This document shows positions 25,595 to 33,434 of a DNA stretch of 64,000 nucleotides, piece by piece. The DNA is from Achromobacter sp. UMC46. Its GTDB lineage: Bacteria > Pseudomonadota > Gammaproteobacteria > Burkholderiales > Burkholderiaceae_B. The position numbers and the translations under genes are program-made. The stretch covers positions 62,001-126,000 of the forward strand of contig NZ_LZZS01000004.1 in the NCBI RefSeq assembly GCF_014170335.1. Direction: 5' to 3'. Position 1 is the first letter of the stretch. Each line of letters begins with the position of its first letter. Under the pieces are notes generated by a model. The model was not told the DNA's origin. It searched no databases and saw nothing but the letters and a program-made list of their open reading frames with translations.

Positions 25595-26746
25595 ATGGAC
25601 TTCACACTGACTCCGGAACAGCAGGACTTTCAAACCGCCGTGCGCCGGTTCGCAGACCGCGAATTGCGCGAGGGCGCTGTCGCGCGCGCCCATTCCGACG
25701 ACTACCCCTGGGATGTCGCCCGCAAGATGGCCGGGCAGGGCTTGCTGGGCATCACCATCGCCGAACAGGATGGCGGCGTGGGCGGTTCGTTGATGGACGC
25801 GGTCATCGCCATCGAGACCGTGGCCTCCGTCTGCCCGCGCAGCGCGGACGTGGTGCAAGCGGGCAACTTCGGCGCCATCCGCGTGCTGGCCGAGTACGGC
25901 AGCGCGCTGCAAAAGCAGAAGTACCTGACGGCGCTGCTGGCGGGCGAAGGCCTGATCTCCGTCGGCATGACCGAACCCGACGCCGGGTCTGCGGTGACCG
26001 AGCTTAAGACCAGCGCCACCCGCGCCGAAAGCGGATGGCGCATCAACGGCACCAAGATCTTCACCACCCATGGCCCGCACGCCAGCGTGATCCTGACCTA
26101 CGTGCGTTTCGGTCCGGGCACGGGCGGCATCGGCTCGGTCCTGATCGACACCAAGGCCGAGGGCGTGAAGCTGGGCAAGCGGTCCGCGTTCATGTCCGGC
26201 GAGGAGTGGGTCGAAATCTTTTTCGACAACGTGTTCGTGGCGGACGACATGGTCGTCCTGGGCGAGGGCGGCTTCAAGAAGCAGATCGCCGGCTTCAACG
26301 TGGAGCGCATCGGCAACACGGCGCGCTCGCTGGCGCTGGGGCGCTATGCATACGAAGAAGCGCGCAACTGGGCGATGCAGCGCAAGCAGTTCGGCCGCCT
26401 GTTGTGCGAATTCCAGGGCTTGCAGTGGAAGTTCGCGGACATGCGGATCAAGCTGGATGCCGCCCAATTGCTGCTGTATCGGGCGGCCAGCGGCGCGGAT
26501 ACCGGATTCCCGTCGGCGACCGACACGGCGATCGCCAAGGCCTATTGCAATCAGGTGGGCTTCGACGTGGCCAACGACGCCTTGCAGGTGCTGGGCGGGT
26601 TGGGCTACAGCCGGGAGTCGCTGGTGGAGTATTGCGTGCGCCGGTGCCGCGGATGGATGATCGCCGGCGGCTCTATTGAAATCTTGAAGAACCGCATCGC
26701 CGAAGGCATCTTCGAACGCAGTTTTCCGCAGCGGCCCCCGCGCTGA
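25595..26746 (+). CDS. Acyl-CoA dehydrogenase
   Basis: The protein has 383 residues. Features of the FAD-dependent family: MDFTLTPEQQDFQTAVRRFADREL at the N-terminus, GMTEPDAGS and WRINGTKIFTTHG for FAD/substrate binding, RKQFGRLLCEFQGLQWKFADM, and YSRESLVEYCVRRCRGWMIAGGSIEILKNRIAE, where the region usually carrying the base Glu is present. The GGxxI-E segment appears as GGSIEI, giving the probable catalytic Glu. It follows the acyl-CoA synthetase by 38 bases and likely oxidises the CoA ester that enzyme makes. Confidence 0.94.
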   Translation: MDFTLTPEQQDFQTAVRRFADRELREGAVARAHSDDYPWDVARKMAGQGLLGITIAEQDGGVGGSLMDAVIAIETVASVCPRSADVVQAGNFGAIRVLAEYGSALQKQKYLTALLAGEGLISVGMTEPDAGSAVTELKTSATRAESGWRINGTKIFTTHGPHASVILTYVRFGPGTGGIGSVLIDTKAEGVKLGKRSAFMSGEEWVEIFFDNVFVADDMVVLGEGGFKKQIAGFNVERIGNTARSLALGRYAYEEARNWAMQRKQFGRLLCEFQGLQWKFADMRIKLDAAQLLLYRAASGADTGFPSATDTAIAKAYCNQVGFDVANDALQVLGGLGYSRESLVEYCVRRCRGWMIAGGSIEILKNRIAEGIFERSFPQRPPR

Positions 26747-26750
26747 AGCA

Positions 26751-27215
26751 CTATCCGGCGTGCGCCGTCGCCAGGTTGAACCCCCGGCCGTGGCGCAGCA
26801 TGCCGGCGTGGAAGTCCTTGCTGAGGGCCGCGAGCGTCACGGCGCCAAAGCGCGCCATCAGCAAGGCTTCGGCGTCTTCGAAGGCGCCGGTCAGCGCCTT
26901 GTTCACGGCGGCTTCGACCAGGCAGCCGGGCGCATCGCTGCGATTGCCCATGGCGAAGATCTCGGGCGAACCCAGGGCTTCGTAGATGTCGCGCAGCGTG
27001 ACCTGGTTGAAATCGCACGAAATCGTCCAGCCGCCGCCGTGGCCTTTCTCGGAATGCACCAGCCCCTGATCGCGCAACCCCGCCATGATGCGGCGGATGA
27101 CGACAGGATTGGTCTGCATCACCCGCCCCAGGTCGTCGGAGGTCATGGGGCCGGGCGCTTCGGCCATATGCAACAGGACATGGAGCACGCCCGAAAGTTT
27201 GCTGTCTCTTCTCAT
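26751..27215 (-). CDS. Rrf2-family transcriptional regulator
   Basis: The protein has 154 residues. The winged-helix domain spans about 5-85 ([47 protein letters not shown], wing [11 protein letters not shown]). IscR and NsrR carry three Cys for an iron-sulphur cluster; only one Cys is seen here (PGCLVEA), so cluster binding is unlikely and a different ligand or redox signal is expected, as in YwnA/YjeB-like members. A perfect 12-bp inverted repeat covers its start codon. It is convergent with the acyl-CoA dehydrogenase (four bases between stops). Confidence 0.9.
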   Translation of the reverse strand: MRRDSKLSGVLHVLLHMAEAPGPMTSDDLGRVMQTNPVVIRRIMAGLRDQGLVHSEKGHGGGWTISCDFNQVTLRDIYEALGSPEIFAMGNRSDAPGCLVEAAVNKALTGAFEDAEALLMARFGAVTLAALSKDFHAGMLRHGRGFNLATAHAG

Positions 27216-27240
27216 GCAACGGATGCTATTGCATGAGAAG
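27208..27240. promoter_or_regulatory. Perfect 12-bp inverted repeat over the Rrf2 start (autoregulatory operator)
   Basis: CTTCTCATGCAA (27208-27219) and TTGCATGAGAAG (27229-27240) are perfect reverse complements with a nine-base spacer. The left arm contains the Rrf2 start codon (27213-27215) and the spacer covers the proposed -10 box, so binding would block transcription. It is likely the regulator's own operator. Confidence 0.78.
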
Positions 27241-27252
27241 CGGCCCGGTCAA
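27223..27252 (-). promoter_or_regulatory. Candidate promoter of the Rrf2 gene
   Basis: On the minus strand TTGACC (27252-27247) and TAGCAT (27228-27223) are spaced by 18 bases. The -10 box sits inside the inverted repeat. A transcript from here would have a very short leader of a few bases. Confidence 0.5.
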
Positions 27253-27257
27253 ACGCG

Positions 27258-28139
27258 TCAACCGCGCCTGGCCGTCCAGTTGCCTTTGCCGGCCGCCGTC
27301 CCGCTCATGGTCTTGCCGTTGACCTCCCCGGTATAGCGCACGCCGTTGGCGCTGAACGAGATCTGGTTGCCCTTCATGCGCGCATCCGAGATGTTGGCGC
27401 TGCCCAGCTTGCCCGACAGCACCTGGTATTGCTGCGTCAGGTGCAGCGTCTGGCCATCCACGTCCCATTTGCCGTCGACCTTGGCCGGCACGATCCACAA
27501 CAGCGCCGTGCAGTAGGTCGAGCAATTCTGCGTGATCGTTTCCGAGGCGTCCGGCTCCCAGTCGCCCATGCGGAACGTATTGGACACCACCCGGGTGCCG
27601 GGCGGCAGCTGCAACAGCGTGGGCCGCAGCTTTTCGTTGATGGTGGACAGCAGGAACATGGTGATCACATCCGCCTTGGACAGGTCGGTCTGGAACAGGT
27701 CGGCCGCCACGAACGTCGCGCGGTCGGCGACGCCGGCCAGTTGCGCATTGCGGCGCGACAACTCGACGAGATCGGGGTTGTACTCGATGCCTTGCGCGGT
27801 CAGGCCGCGCTTCGCCGCAGTGATCACGGTGCGGCCATCGCCCGACCCCAGGTCCATCAGCCGGTCTGTCGGGGTGACTTTGGCCATATCCAGCATCTTG
27901 TCGACCAGTGTCTGCGGCGTGGGCACCCAGATCACGTCCTTGCCTTCCTGGCCGACGTCCGGCACGTATTCCTTCTGGGTGTCCGGCTGGGCGCCAGAGG
28001 GGGGCGCCTGCTGGGCGGTGGCCGTGGCACTGAACGCCAGGGACAGCGCCATGGCCGTGGCCGCCGCCGCGGTTCGGGCCAGGGCCGGTGGCAGACGCAG
28101 GCGGCGGCCGGCGGCAAGCGGTTGCGTCGAGGGTTGCAT
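27258..28139 (-). CDS. Exported SAM-dependent methyltransferase-like protein with C-terminal beta domain
   Basis: The protein has 293 residues. A long basic leader with hydrophobic core and signal-peptidase site (ALSLAFSATATAQQAP) predicts export. The class I methyltransferase domain covers about 65-200, with motif I as LMDLGSGDGRTVI and an acidic residue after beta-2 (GIEYNPDLVE). The last 70 residues form repeated short strands (WDVDGQTLHLTQQYQVLSG) like a small beta domain. SAM is not known to be abundant in the periplasm, so an exported member is odd; it may bind something else. It lies between the Rrf2 gene and an APC permease on the same strand. Confidence 0.82.
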   Translation of the reverse strand: MQPSTQPLAAGRRLRLPPALARTAAAATAMALSLAFSATATAQQAPPSGAQPDTQKEYVPDVGQEGKDVIWVPTPQTLVDKMLDMAKVTPTDRLMDLGSGDGRTVITAAKRGLTAQGIEYNPDLVELSRRNAQLAGVADRATFVAADLFQTDLSKADVITMFLLSTINEKLRPTLLQLPPGTRVVSNTFRMGDWEPDASETITQNCSTYCTALLWIVPAKVDGKWDVDGQTLHLTQQYQVLSGKLGSANISDARMKGNQISFSANGVRYTGEVNGKTMSGTAAGKGNWTARRG

Positions 28140-28160
28140 GGTGGGCTCTCCTTTTGGGGG

Positions 28161-29531
28161 TCAGTCAGGCAAACGGGCGGGCTTGAGCAAGCGCAGCATG
28201 GGAATGCCGGCGGCTAGCACTGCCAATCCGATCAGGGCGCCGGCGCCCGCGTAGACGGCGCTGGAATAGACCAGGCCGGCGCAGGTCAGGCCCAGCAGCA
28301 ACGGGGGCAGGGGATAAAGCGGCACGCGGAACGGCCGGGGACGGTCGGGGTCCCGCTGCCGCAGGCGCCATACCGACGCCGCCACCAGCAACATGAAGAT
28401 CCAGAACACGGGCGCGGTATAGGCCACCAGCGTCTGCACGCTGTTCTGGCTGAAGGCACCCAGGCCCACCAGCAGCACGGTGATCGCGCCTTGGGCCAGC
28501 AGGGCGGCGACCGGGGTTTCATTGCGGGCGCTCCAGCCGGCCAACGCGTGCAGCCGCGGCACGTCGCGGCCCAAGGCGTAATAGACGCGGGCGCCGGTGA
28601 TGATCGTGCCGTTGATGGTGCTGAGCGCGGTGGCGCAGATGGTCAGGCTGAGCAGCGCGGCGGCATACGGGCCGGCGGCCAGCTGCATCACGTCGGCGCC
28701 CAGCGCCGGGGTGTCGCGCAGGCCTTGCAGGCCGAAGATCTCCAGCAGCGCCAGATTGGTCAGCACGTAGGCGCCGGTCACGACGGCCGTGCCGATCAGC
28801 AGCACCCGGCTCATGTTGCGGCTGGGCTCGCGCAGCTCGCCGCTGAGGTAAGCGGCTTCGTTCCAGCCGCCATAAGTCAGCAGCACGAACACCATGCCCA
28901 TCCCCATCAGCCCCGCCGGATTGCCGCCAAGCGACGCGGGCGCCTGGGCGGCTGCCGTCGGATCGCCCGCCGCAGTCAGGCTGGCGACCAGCACCGCGCC
29001 CAGTGCCGCCAGGGTCAGTAGGGTGAAGACCCATTGCACGCGTTTGGAATAGCGCGTGCCGACCACGTTCAGCGTGGTCAGCGCCACGACTGAAATCGCG
29101 GCATGCGCGGCCGGGCCGTAGGCGCCCAGCGGCATCAGGCGCTGCGCGTAATCGCCGTAGATGTAGGCGACGACCGCGATGGCGCCGGTCTGGATCACCG
29201 TGCAGCGGGCCCAGGCGAACATCAAGCCCACGCGCGGCCCCCACGCCCGGGTCAGGTACAGGTATTCGCCGCCGGCGCCGGGGTAGGCCGAGCCCAGCTC
29301 CGCATAGCACAGCGCGCCCACCAGCATCACCAGGCCGCCCGCGCACCAGAGCGCGATATACATGGCCTCGGACCCGGCGTGCTGCGCGACCAGCGGCGGG
29401 AATCCGAAGATGCCGATGCCGATCACGACACCCACCAGCACCACGGTGGCGTCCATCACCGATAAGCCCGGCGACGCCTCTTGCCGCATAGGGGTCGGTA
29501 GCGCGGCGGCGGGCGGACGGTTGAGTGACAT
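28161..29531 (-). CDS. APC-family amino acid permease
   Basis: The protein has 456 residues and about twelve membrane helices. The first helix contains GIGIFGFPP, the APC unwound-helix motif for substrate binding, followed by CYAELGSAYPGAGGEYLYLTRAWGP, typical of the amino acid transporter branch. The substrate is not identifiable; the closest look is to the LAT/serine-threonine exchanger type. It is followed 21 bases later by the exported methyltransferase-like gene, which is likely co-transcribed. The upstream region is unusually AT-rich and palindromic (29645-29776). Confidence 0.92.
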   Translation of the reverse strand: MSLNRPPAAALPTPMRQEASPGLSVMDATVVLVGVVIGIGIFGFPPLVAQHAGSEAMYIALWCAGGLVMLVGALCYAELGSAYPGAGGEYLYLTRAWGPRVGLMFAWARCTVIQTGAIAVVAYIYGDYAQRLMPLGAYGPAAHAAISVVALTTLNVVGTRYSKRVQWVFTLLTLAALGAVLVASLTAAGDPTAAAQAPASLGGNPAGLMGMGMVFVLLTYGGWNEAAYLSGELREPSRNMSRVLLIGTAVVTGAYVLTNLALLEIFGLQGLRDTPALGADVMQLAAGPYAAALLSLTICATALSTINGTIITGARVYYALGRDVPRLHALAGWSARNETPVAALLAQGAITVLLVGLGAFSQNSVQTLVAYTAPVFWIFMLLVAASVWRLRQRDPDRPRPFRVPLYPLPPLLLGLTCAGLVYSSAVYAGAGALIGLAVLAAGIPMLRLLKPARLPD

Positions 29532-29644
29532 GGAGGCTCTCGCAAGGCGGCGGCAGGGCTCAGGCGCAGCGCGTGCCGGAGAAGGCGCCTGACGTTAACC
29601 TGAACAATTTGCGACCGACGCGAGCGTCGAAAAGTTTCTCCGGG

Positions 29645-29776
29645 TTTTCCCGGGAAAAGCGGAAAAACGTTTGCCACTGCCGTTTTATAGCGTCTTAATC
29701 ACTTTAACTACGTTAAATAAGTTATTGATTTATAGCTAAAAAAATATCAACTTAAAGTGAATTAGTTAAAGTGATT
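29645..29776. promoter_or_regulatory. AT-rich palindromic regulatory region upstream of the APC permease
   Basis: Within the 272-base gap 29532-29803 there is a 14-bp palindrome TTTTCCCGGGAAAA (29645-29658). It is followed by a 14-bp perfect inverted repeat, AATCACTTTAACTA (29697-29710) and TAGTTAAAGTGATT (29763-29776). The element TTAAAGTGA recurs three times: reverse at 29699-29707, forward at 29752-29760 and 29766-29774. The interval is strikingly AT-rich for this genome. TATAAA-like -10 candidates for the permease lie on the minus strand near 29690, but no single promoter could be fixed. Confidence 0.65.
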
Positions 29777-29803
29777 TATCACGCGTGAACTGAAGACGTA
29801 GCC

Positions 29804-30382
29804 CTAACGCTGGCCGTCATGGACCGACACGGCATCCTGGGTCAGGCCGCCCAGCCGCGAATGCACGCGTCCGCCGGTGCCCATCACCAACGCGAACAGG
29901 ATCTCTCCTGCGCGCGGCGCGTCCTGGATGCCGATTTCGATGCTGTTGAAGTGGCTGCGCACGTAGGACGCGTGGATGTAATGCACCGGCACCATGATGC
30001 GGTAGCCGGCGACCGCCACCGCTTTCACCGCCGGCACCATCGCCTTCGGTTCGCCCAGCACCGTGCGCATCGCCCAGCCGCCGGCTTCGTGCCAGACGGC
30101 GCCATGCTCCATTTCCCCATCCAGGCCGACGATGGCCGCCTTGCTATAGACCTCAACGTCGTCCTTGCCCAGCGTGTCGACCAGTTCAGCGGCCAGCAGC
30201 GTGCCCAGCGTGCGCAGTTCGGCCATGAAGGGCATCAGGTCCGGTTCGTAGCGGCCGGCGTAGGGGTTCTTGACGACGGCGCAGGATGCCGCCAGCTTCA
30301 GCGGCTTGGCCGGGGCGGGGCCGTTCTCGTGGAAAGTGGTTTCGACGATCAGGCAGCGCTTGCGGATTTCAATCAACGACAT
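29804..30382 (-). CDS. DUF1185 / "amino acid synthesis" family protein
   Basis: The protein has 192 residues from the ATG at 30382; the longer open frame upstream has no recognisable sequence. The segments SLIEIRKRCLIVETTFHENG, AASCAVVKNPYAGRYEPDL and the C-terminal HFNSIEIGIQDAPRAGEI match the DUF1185 (AA_synth) family. Its biochemical role is unknown; the name is historical. These genes recur beside Bug receptors and dehydrogenases in Alcaligenaceae. It is the last gene of the operon that begins at 32352. Confidence 0.82.
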   Translation of the reverse strand: MSLIEIRKRCLIVETTFHENGPAPAKPLKLAASCAVVKNPYAGRYEPDLMPFMAELRTLGTLLAAELVDTLGKDDVEVYSKAAIVGLDGEMEHGAVWHEAGGWAMRTVLGEPKAMVPAVKAVAVAGYRIMVPVHYIHASYVRSHFNSIEIGIQDAPRAGEILFALVMGTGGRVHSRLGGLTQDAVSVHDGQR

Positions 30383-30422
30383 GGGAGTCCTGTCAGGTGG
30401 AAAGGGAAGGATAAGAAGCGGT

Positions 30423-31388
30423 TCATTGCGGCGGAATGCCGGTTTCCTTGACGATCGCGGCCCATTTGCCGATCTCGGCGACGACAAATGCGCCGAATTC
30501 GGCGGGGCTTTGCGTCTTGACGGTCAGCCCCTGGCGCGCATACGTCTCTTGCAGTTCCTTATTTGCCAACGCGACGTCCAGCGACCGCGCCAGCCGATCG
30601 GCCACGGGCTGAGGCAAACCGGCGGGCCCCATCAGGCCGAACCAGACCGTCAGGTTGAATCCCGGCGCGCCGGTTTCGTTCAGCGTCGGAATGTCGGGCG
30701 CCAGCGGGAAGCGGTCGGGCGTGCTGACGCCGTAAGTCTTGACCTTGCCCGCGCGGGCCTGCTGCAGGCCGTTGGCCAGGTCCGTGAAGGTCAGATCGAC
30801 CGTGCCGCCGATGACGTCTGTCAGCGCCTGCGGACCGCCCCGATACGGCACGGCGGTGACCGTGATGTCGCCCATCGCGGCCAATTTGGCCCCGAAGACC
30901 TGGGCGCTGCCCGATCCGTAGGCGTAGGTGAGCTTGCCCGGGTGCTTGCGGCCATAGTCGAATAGTTCGCCGACGGTTGCGCCCGCCACCTTGGGCGACC
31001 CTACCAGCAGGTACGGGGTTTCCGCGACGGCGCCGATAGGCGACAGGTCTTTCGCGGGGTCGTAGGGCAAGTCCTTGAACAGGCTTACGCCGCTGGCCGC
31101 GGTGGACACGCCGACCACCACCAGCGTGTAGCCATCGGGCTTGGCCCGGGCCACGTCATGGGTGCCGATGATGCCGTTGGCGCCGGGCTTGTTCTCGACG
31201 ACGACGGGCTGGCCCAGGTCTGCCGCCATGTGCTTGCCCAGGCTGCGCGCCACCACGTCGGTGATGCTGCCCGGCGGAAAGGGGACGACCATCCGGATCG
31301 GGTGGTCGGGATAGGGGGATGTCGCCAGCGCCGGGGCGGCGGCGGTCAGACCCAACGTCAAGGCGATGGAAAGGCCGGTTCTGTGCAT
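30423..31388 (-). CDS. Bug/TctC-type periplasmic receptor (orphan)
   Basis: The protein has 321 residues, with a signal peptide (MHRTGLSIALTLGLTAAAPALA). The family motifs are YPDHPIRMVVPFPPGSITD, VVENKPGANGIIGTHDV and VPYRGGPQALTDVIGGTVDL. It differs clearly from the other Bug protein at 19898-20875, so it is a separate receptor and not a recent duplicate. TctAB is absent. It lies between DUF1185 and a dehydrogenase on the same strand and probably binds the carboxylate that this operon degrades. Confidence 0.94.
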   Translation of the reverse strand: MHRTGLSIALTLGLTAAAPALATSPYPDHPIRMVVPFPPGSITDVVARSLGKHMAADLGQPVVVENKPGANGIIGTHDVARAKPDGYTLVVVGVSTAASGVSLFKDLPYDPAKDLSPIGAVAETPYLLVGSPKVAGATVGELFDYGRKHPGKLTYAYGSGSAQVFGAKLAAMGDITVTAVPYRGGPQALTDVIGGTVDLTFTDLANGLQQARAGKVKTYGVSTPDRFPLAPDIPTLNETGAPGFNLTVWFGLMGPAGLPQPVADRLARSLDVALANKELQETYARQGLTVKTQSPAEFGAFVVAEIGKWAAIVKETGIPPQ

Positions 31389-31443
31389 GGTGTTGTCTCC
31401 CTTATGGCAGGTATGCCTTTGTTATAGGTGTCTTGCTACGCGC

Positions 31444-32352
31444 CTATTCGGCGCCTTGCCGCGATTCCAGATAGCGGTAGATCTCCGTGTTGTCCGCAGT
31501 GGCGGGCAGGCTTTCCAGGGCCTGCTGCCATAGGCCCGCGCAGAGCGACAACTGCGGCGCCGGCACGCCCGTCAGTTGCTGCAGGCTGTCGGCGGTGCGC
31601 AGGTCTTTGGCCATCAGCGCCAGCGCGAAGCCGCCATTGAACGTGTGCGGCACGATGAATTGCGCCAGCTTCGTTTCGGTGGCCACGTTGCGGCCGCTGG
31701 ACGCGTTGAGCACCTGCGTGAAGACCGCCGGGTCCAGATCCATGTTCTGGGCGATCAGCATGGCTTCGCTCGCGGCCAGCAGGCCCGCAGCGTAGACGTA
31801 GTTGTTCAGCGCCTTCATGGCATGGGCCGAGCCCACCGCGCCGGTAGGGATCAGGGTGGCGCCCATGCGGGACAGGATCGGCTGGACACGCGCCAGGTCG
31901 TCCGTCGCCCCGCCCGCCATGATCGCCAGCGTGCCGCTGGCGGCTTTGGCGACCGCGCCGGAGACCGGGGCGTCGATCAGCGTGATGCCGGCCTCGTGCA
32001 GCAGCGGCGCCAGCCGCAGCGTGTCGGCAGGGTTCGACGAACCCATGTCGATCAGGGTCGCACCGCACGGCAGCAGCGCGGCAAGGCCCGGCGTGTCCGG
32101 CGTGCCTTCGATGACCGCGTTGGTAATGGTGCTGTTGGGCAGCATCGTGATGACCACGTCGCAGCCAGCCAGGTCGGCCAGGCGGGCGGCGGGCAGCAGC
32201 GTGCGGCCCCAGGCGGGATGGGACTGCAAACGGTCCAGCCGCTGCGGATCGCGGTCGTAGGCGTGGATGCGGAAGGTTTCCCCGCGGGCCAGGTTCTCAA
32301 GCATCGGCAGGCCCATCATGCCCAGGCCGACGAATCCCAATGTCAACGTCAT
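31444..32352 (-). CDS. NAD(P)-dependent 3-hydroxyisobutyrate-dehydrogenase-family oxidoreductase
   Basis: The protein has 302 residues. The cofactor motif GFVGLGMMGLPMLENLA is at residues 6-22; LIDMGSSNPADTLRL and VSGAVAKAASGTLAIMAGG are the family's substrate-loop motifs, and GSAHAMKALNNYVYA holds the catalytic Lys and Asn. It is the first gene of the operon with Bug receptor and DUF1185, and divergent from the LysR gene starting at 32479. It is only distantly similar to the related dehydrogenase at 20935-21828. Confidence 0.92.
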   Translation of the reverse strand: MTLTLGFVGLGMMGLPMLENLARGETFRIHAYDRDPQRLDRLQSHPAWGRTLLPAARLADLAGCDVVITMLPNSTITNAVIEGTPDTPGLAALLPCGATLIDMGSSNPADTLRLAPLLHEAGITLIDAPVSGAVAKAASGTLAIMAGGATDDLARVQPILSRMGATLIPTGAVGSAHAMKALNNYVYAAGLLAASEAMLIAQNMDLDPAVFTQVLNASSGRNVATETKLAQFIVPHTFNGGFALALMAKDLRTADSLQQLTGVPAPQLSLCAGLWQQALESLPATADNTEIYRYLESRQGAE

Positions 32353-32451
32353 GCAATCCCTTTATCGAAATGGCCGGAAGCGCGTCCGGCGACGACTGTG
32401 GATGCTACCGATGCGACGGGATTTCCTCTTATGCTAAGTTGGCCGGGGGAT

Positions 32452-32466
32452 ATAACAATTGATTAT
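32452..32466. promoter_or_regulatory. Candidate LysR-type operator
   Basis: ATAA-N7-TTAT (ATAACAATTGATTAT) is an inverted repeat with the T-N11-A spacing, centred 20 bases upstream of the LysR start (32479) and about 107 bases upstream of the divergent dehydrogenase (32352). It is short and AT-rich, so the assignment is tentative. Confidence 0.4.
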
Positions 32467-32478
32467 CGGAATGACGAA

Positions 32479-33414
32479 ATGCGGTTCAAATTGAGGCAAA
32501 TGGAGGTCTTCCGGGCGGTGATGCTGACCGGCTCGATGAACGGGGCGGCCAAGCTGCTTTTCGTGTCGCAACCCGCCGTCAGCCGGCTGATCGCCCACAC
32601 GGAGCAAAGCCTGGGCCTGACCTTGTTCGACCGAGACAAGGGCAAGCTCACGCCCACGCCGGAGGCCCACCGGTTGTTCGAAGAGGTCGGCCCGCTGTTC
32701 GAAGAGGCGCTGCGCATCGACGACTTCGCGCGGGATCTGGCGGCGCGGCCGGACGGCGCGCTGACCCTGTGTTCAAGCCCCAGCCTGGGGTTGAACTTCC
32801 TGCCGCCGGTGATGGCGCGGTATCTGGAACGCTATCCGAATGTCCGGCTGAAATACCACACCACGCTGCTGGCCGACATGGGCCATGAACTCCTTGCGCG
32901 GAAGGCGGAATTGGCGGTGTCGGTGCTGCCCATCGACCATCCCAACCTGATCGTCGAACCGTTCGCCACCGGCGAAATGGTCTGCATCCTGCCCACGGGC
33001 CATCCTTTGGCCGCCCAGGCGCAGGTGGGGCTGGCCGAACTGGCCGCCTACCGGCTGGTGCTGTATAGCCGCAACATCCCCTTCGGCCAGTTGGTCGCGG
33101 CGGCATTCCAGAGGGCGGGCGTGGCCTGGACCGCATCGGTTGATATCGTGCGCGCCGAATTGGCGTGCGCGCTGGTGCGGGCAGGCGCGGGCGTGGCCAT
33201 CGTGGACCAGTTCTCGGTGGGGCAGGACGGGTGGCCGGGGCTGGTCGTGCGTCCATTGCGCGAATCGATTCCGCTGGCGCTGAGCCTGGTGCGGTCGCGA
33301 TTCGATGCCCCCAGCCGCCACGCGCAGCGTTTCGTGCGCGTGTTGAAGGACTATGCGGGAACCGGCGCAAGCCCGGCCCCGGCGCCCGGCGCGAGCGGGC
33401 CGGGGGGCGCCTAG
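32479..33414 (+). CDS. LysR-family regulator of the DUF1185 operon
   Basis: The protein has 311 residues from the ATG at 32479; longer starts add non-conserved residues. The DNA-binding domain is MRFKLRQMEVFRAVMLTGSMNGAAKLLFVSQPAVSRLIAHTEQSLG, with a GcvA/CbbR-like effector domain from about 92 (LTLCSSPSLGLNFLPPVMARYL). It is divergent from the dehydrogenase-Bug-DUF1185 operon and by family rule should control it. Its C-terminus is Pro/Gly/Ala-rich. Its stop codon lies in the first copy of a 14-bp tandem repeat. Confidence 0.92.
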   Translation: MRFKLRQMEVFRAVMLTGSMNGAAKLLFVSQPAVSRLIAHTEQSLGLTLFDRDKGKLTPTPEAHRLFEEVGPLFEEALRIDDFARDLAARPDGALTLCSSPSLGLNFLPPVMARYLERYPNVRLKYHTTLLADMGHELLARKAELAVSVLPIDHPNLIVEPFATGEMVCILPTGHPLAAQAQVGLAELAAYRLVLYSRNIPFGQLVAAAFQRAGVAWTASVDIVRAELACALVRAGAGVAIVDQFSVGQDGWPGLVVRPLRESIPLALSLVRSRFDAPSRHAQRFVRVLKDYAGTGASPAPAPGASGPGGA

Positions 33415-33434
33415 CCGGCCGCGCCTAGCCGGCC
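33407..33434. repeat. 14-bp tandem repeat that carries the stops of two convergent genes
   Basis: GCGCCTAGCCGGCC is repeated twice head to tail (33407-33420 and 33421-33434). Each copy holds CTAG: the TAG in the first copy ends the LysR gene on the plus strand, and the CTA in the second ends the DUF4148 gene on the minus strand. Confidence 0.9.

Noticed and set aside
22063-26746. Methylcitrate (propionate) pathway
   Set aside because: MmgE/PrpD alone is not enough; PrpB, PrpC and AcnD are absent and the neighbours are CoA-ester enzymes.
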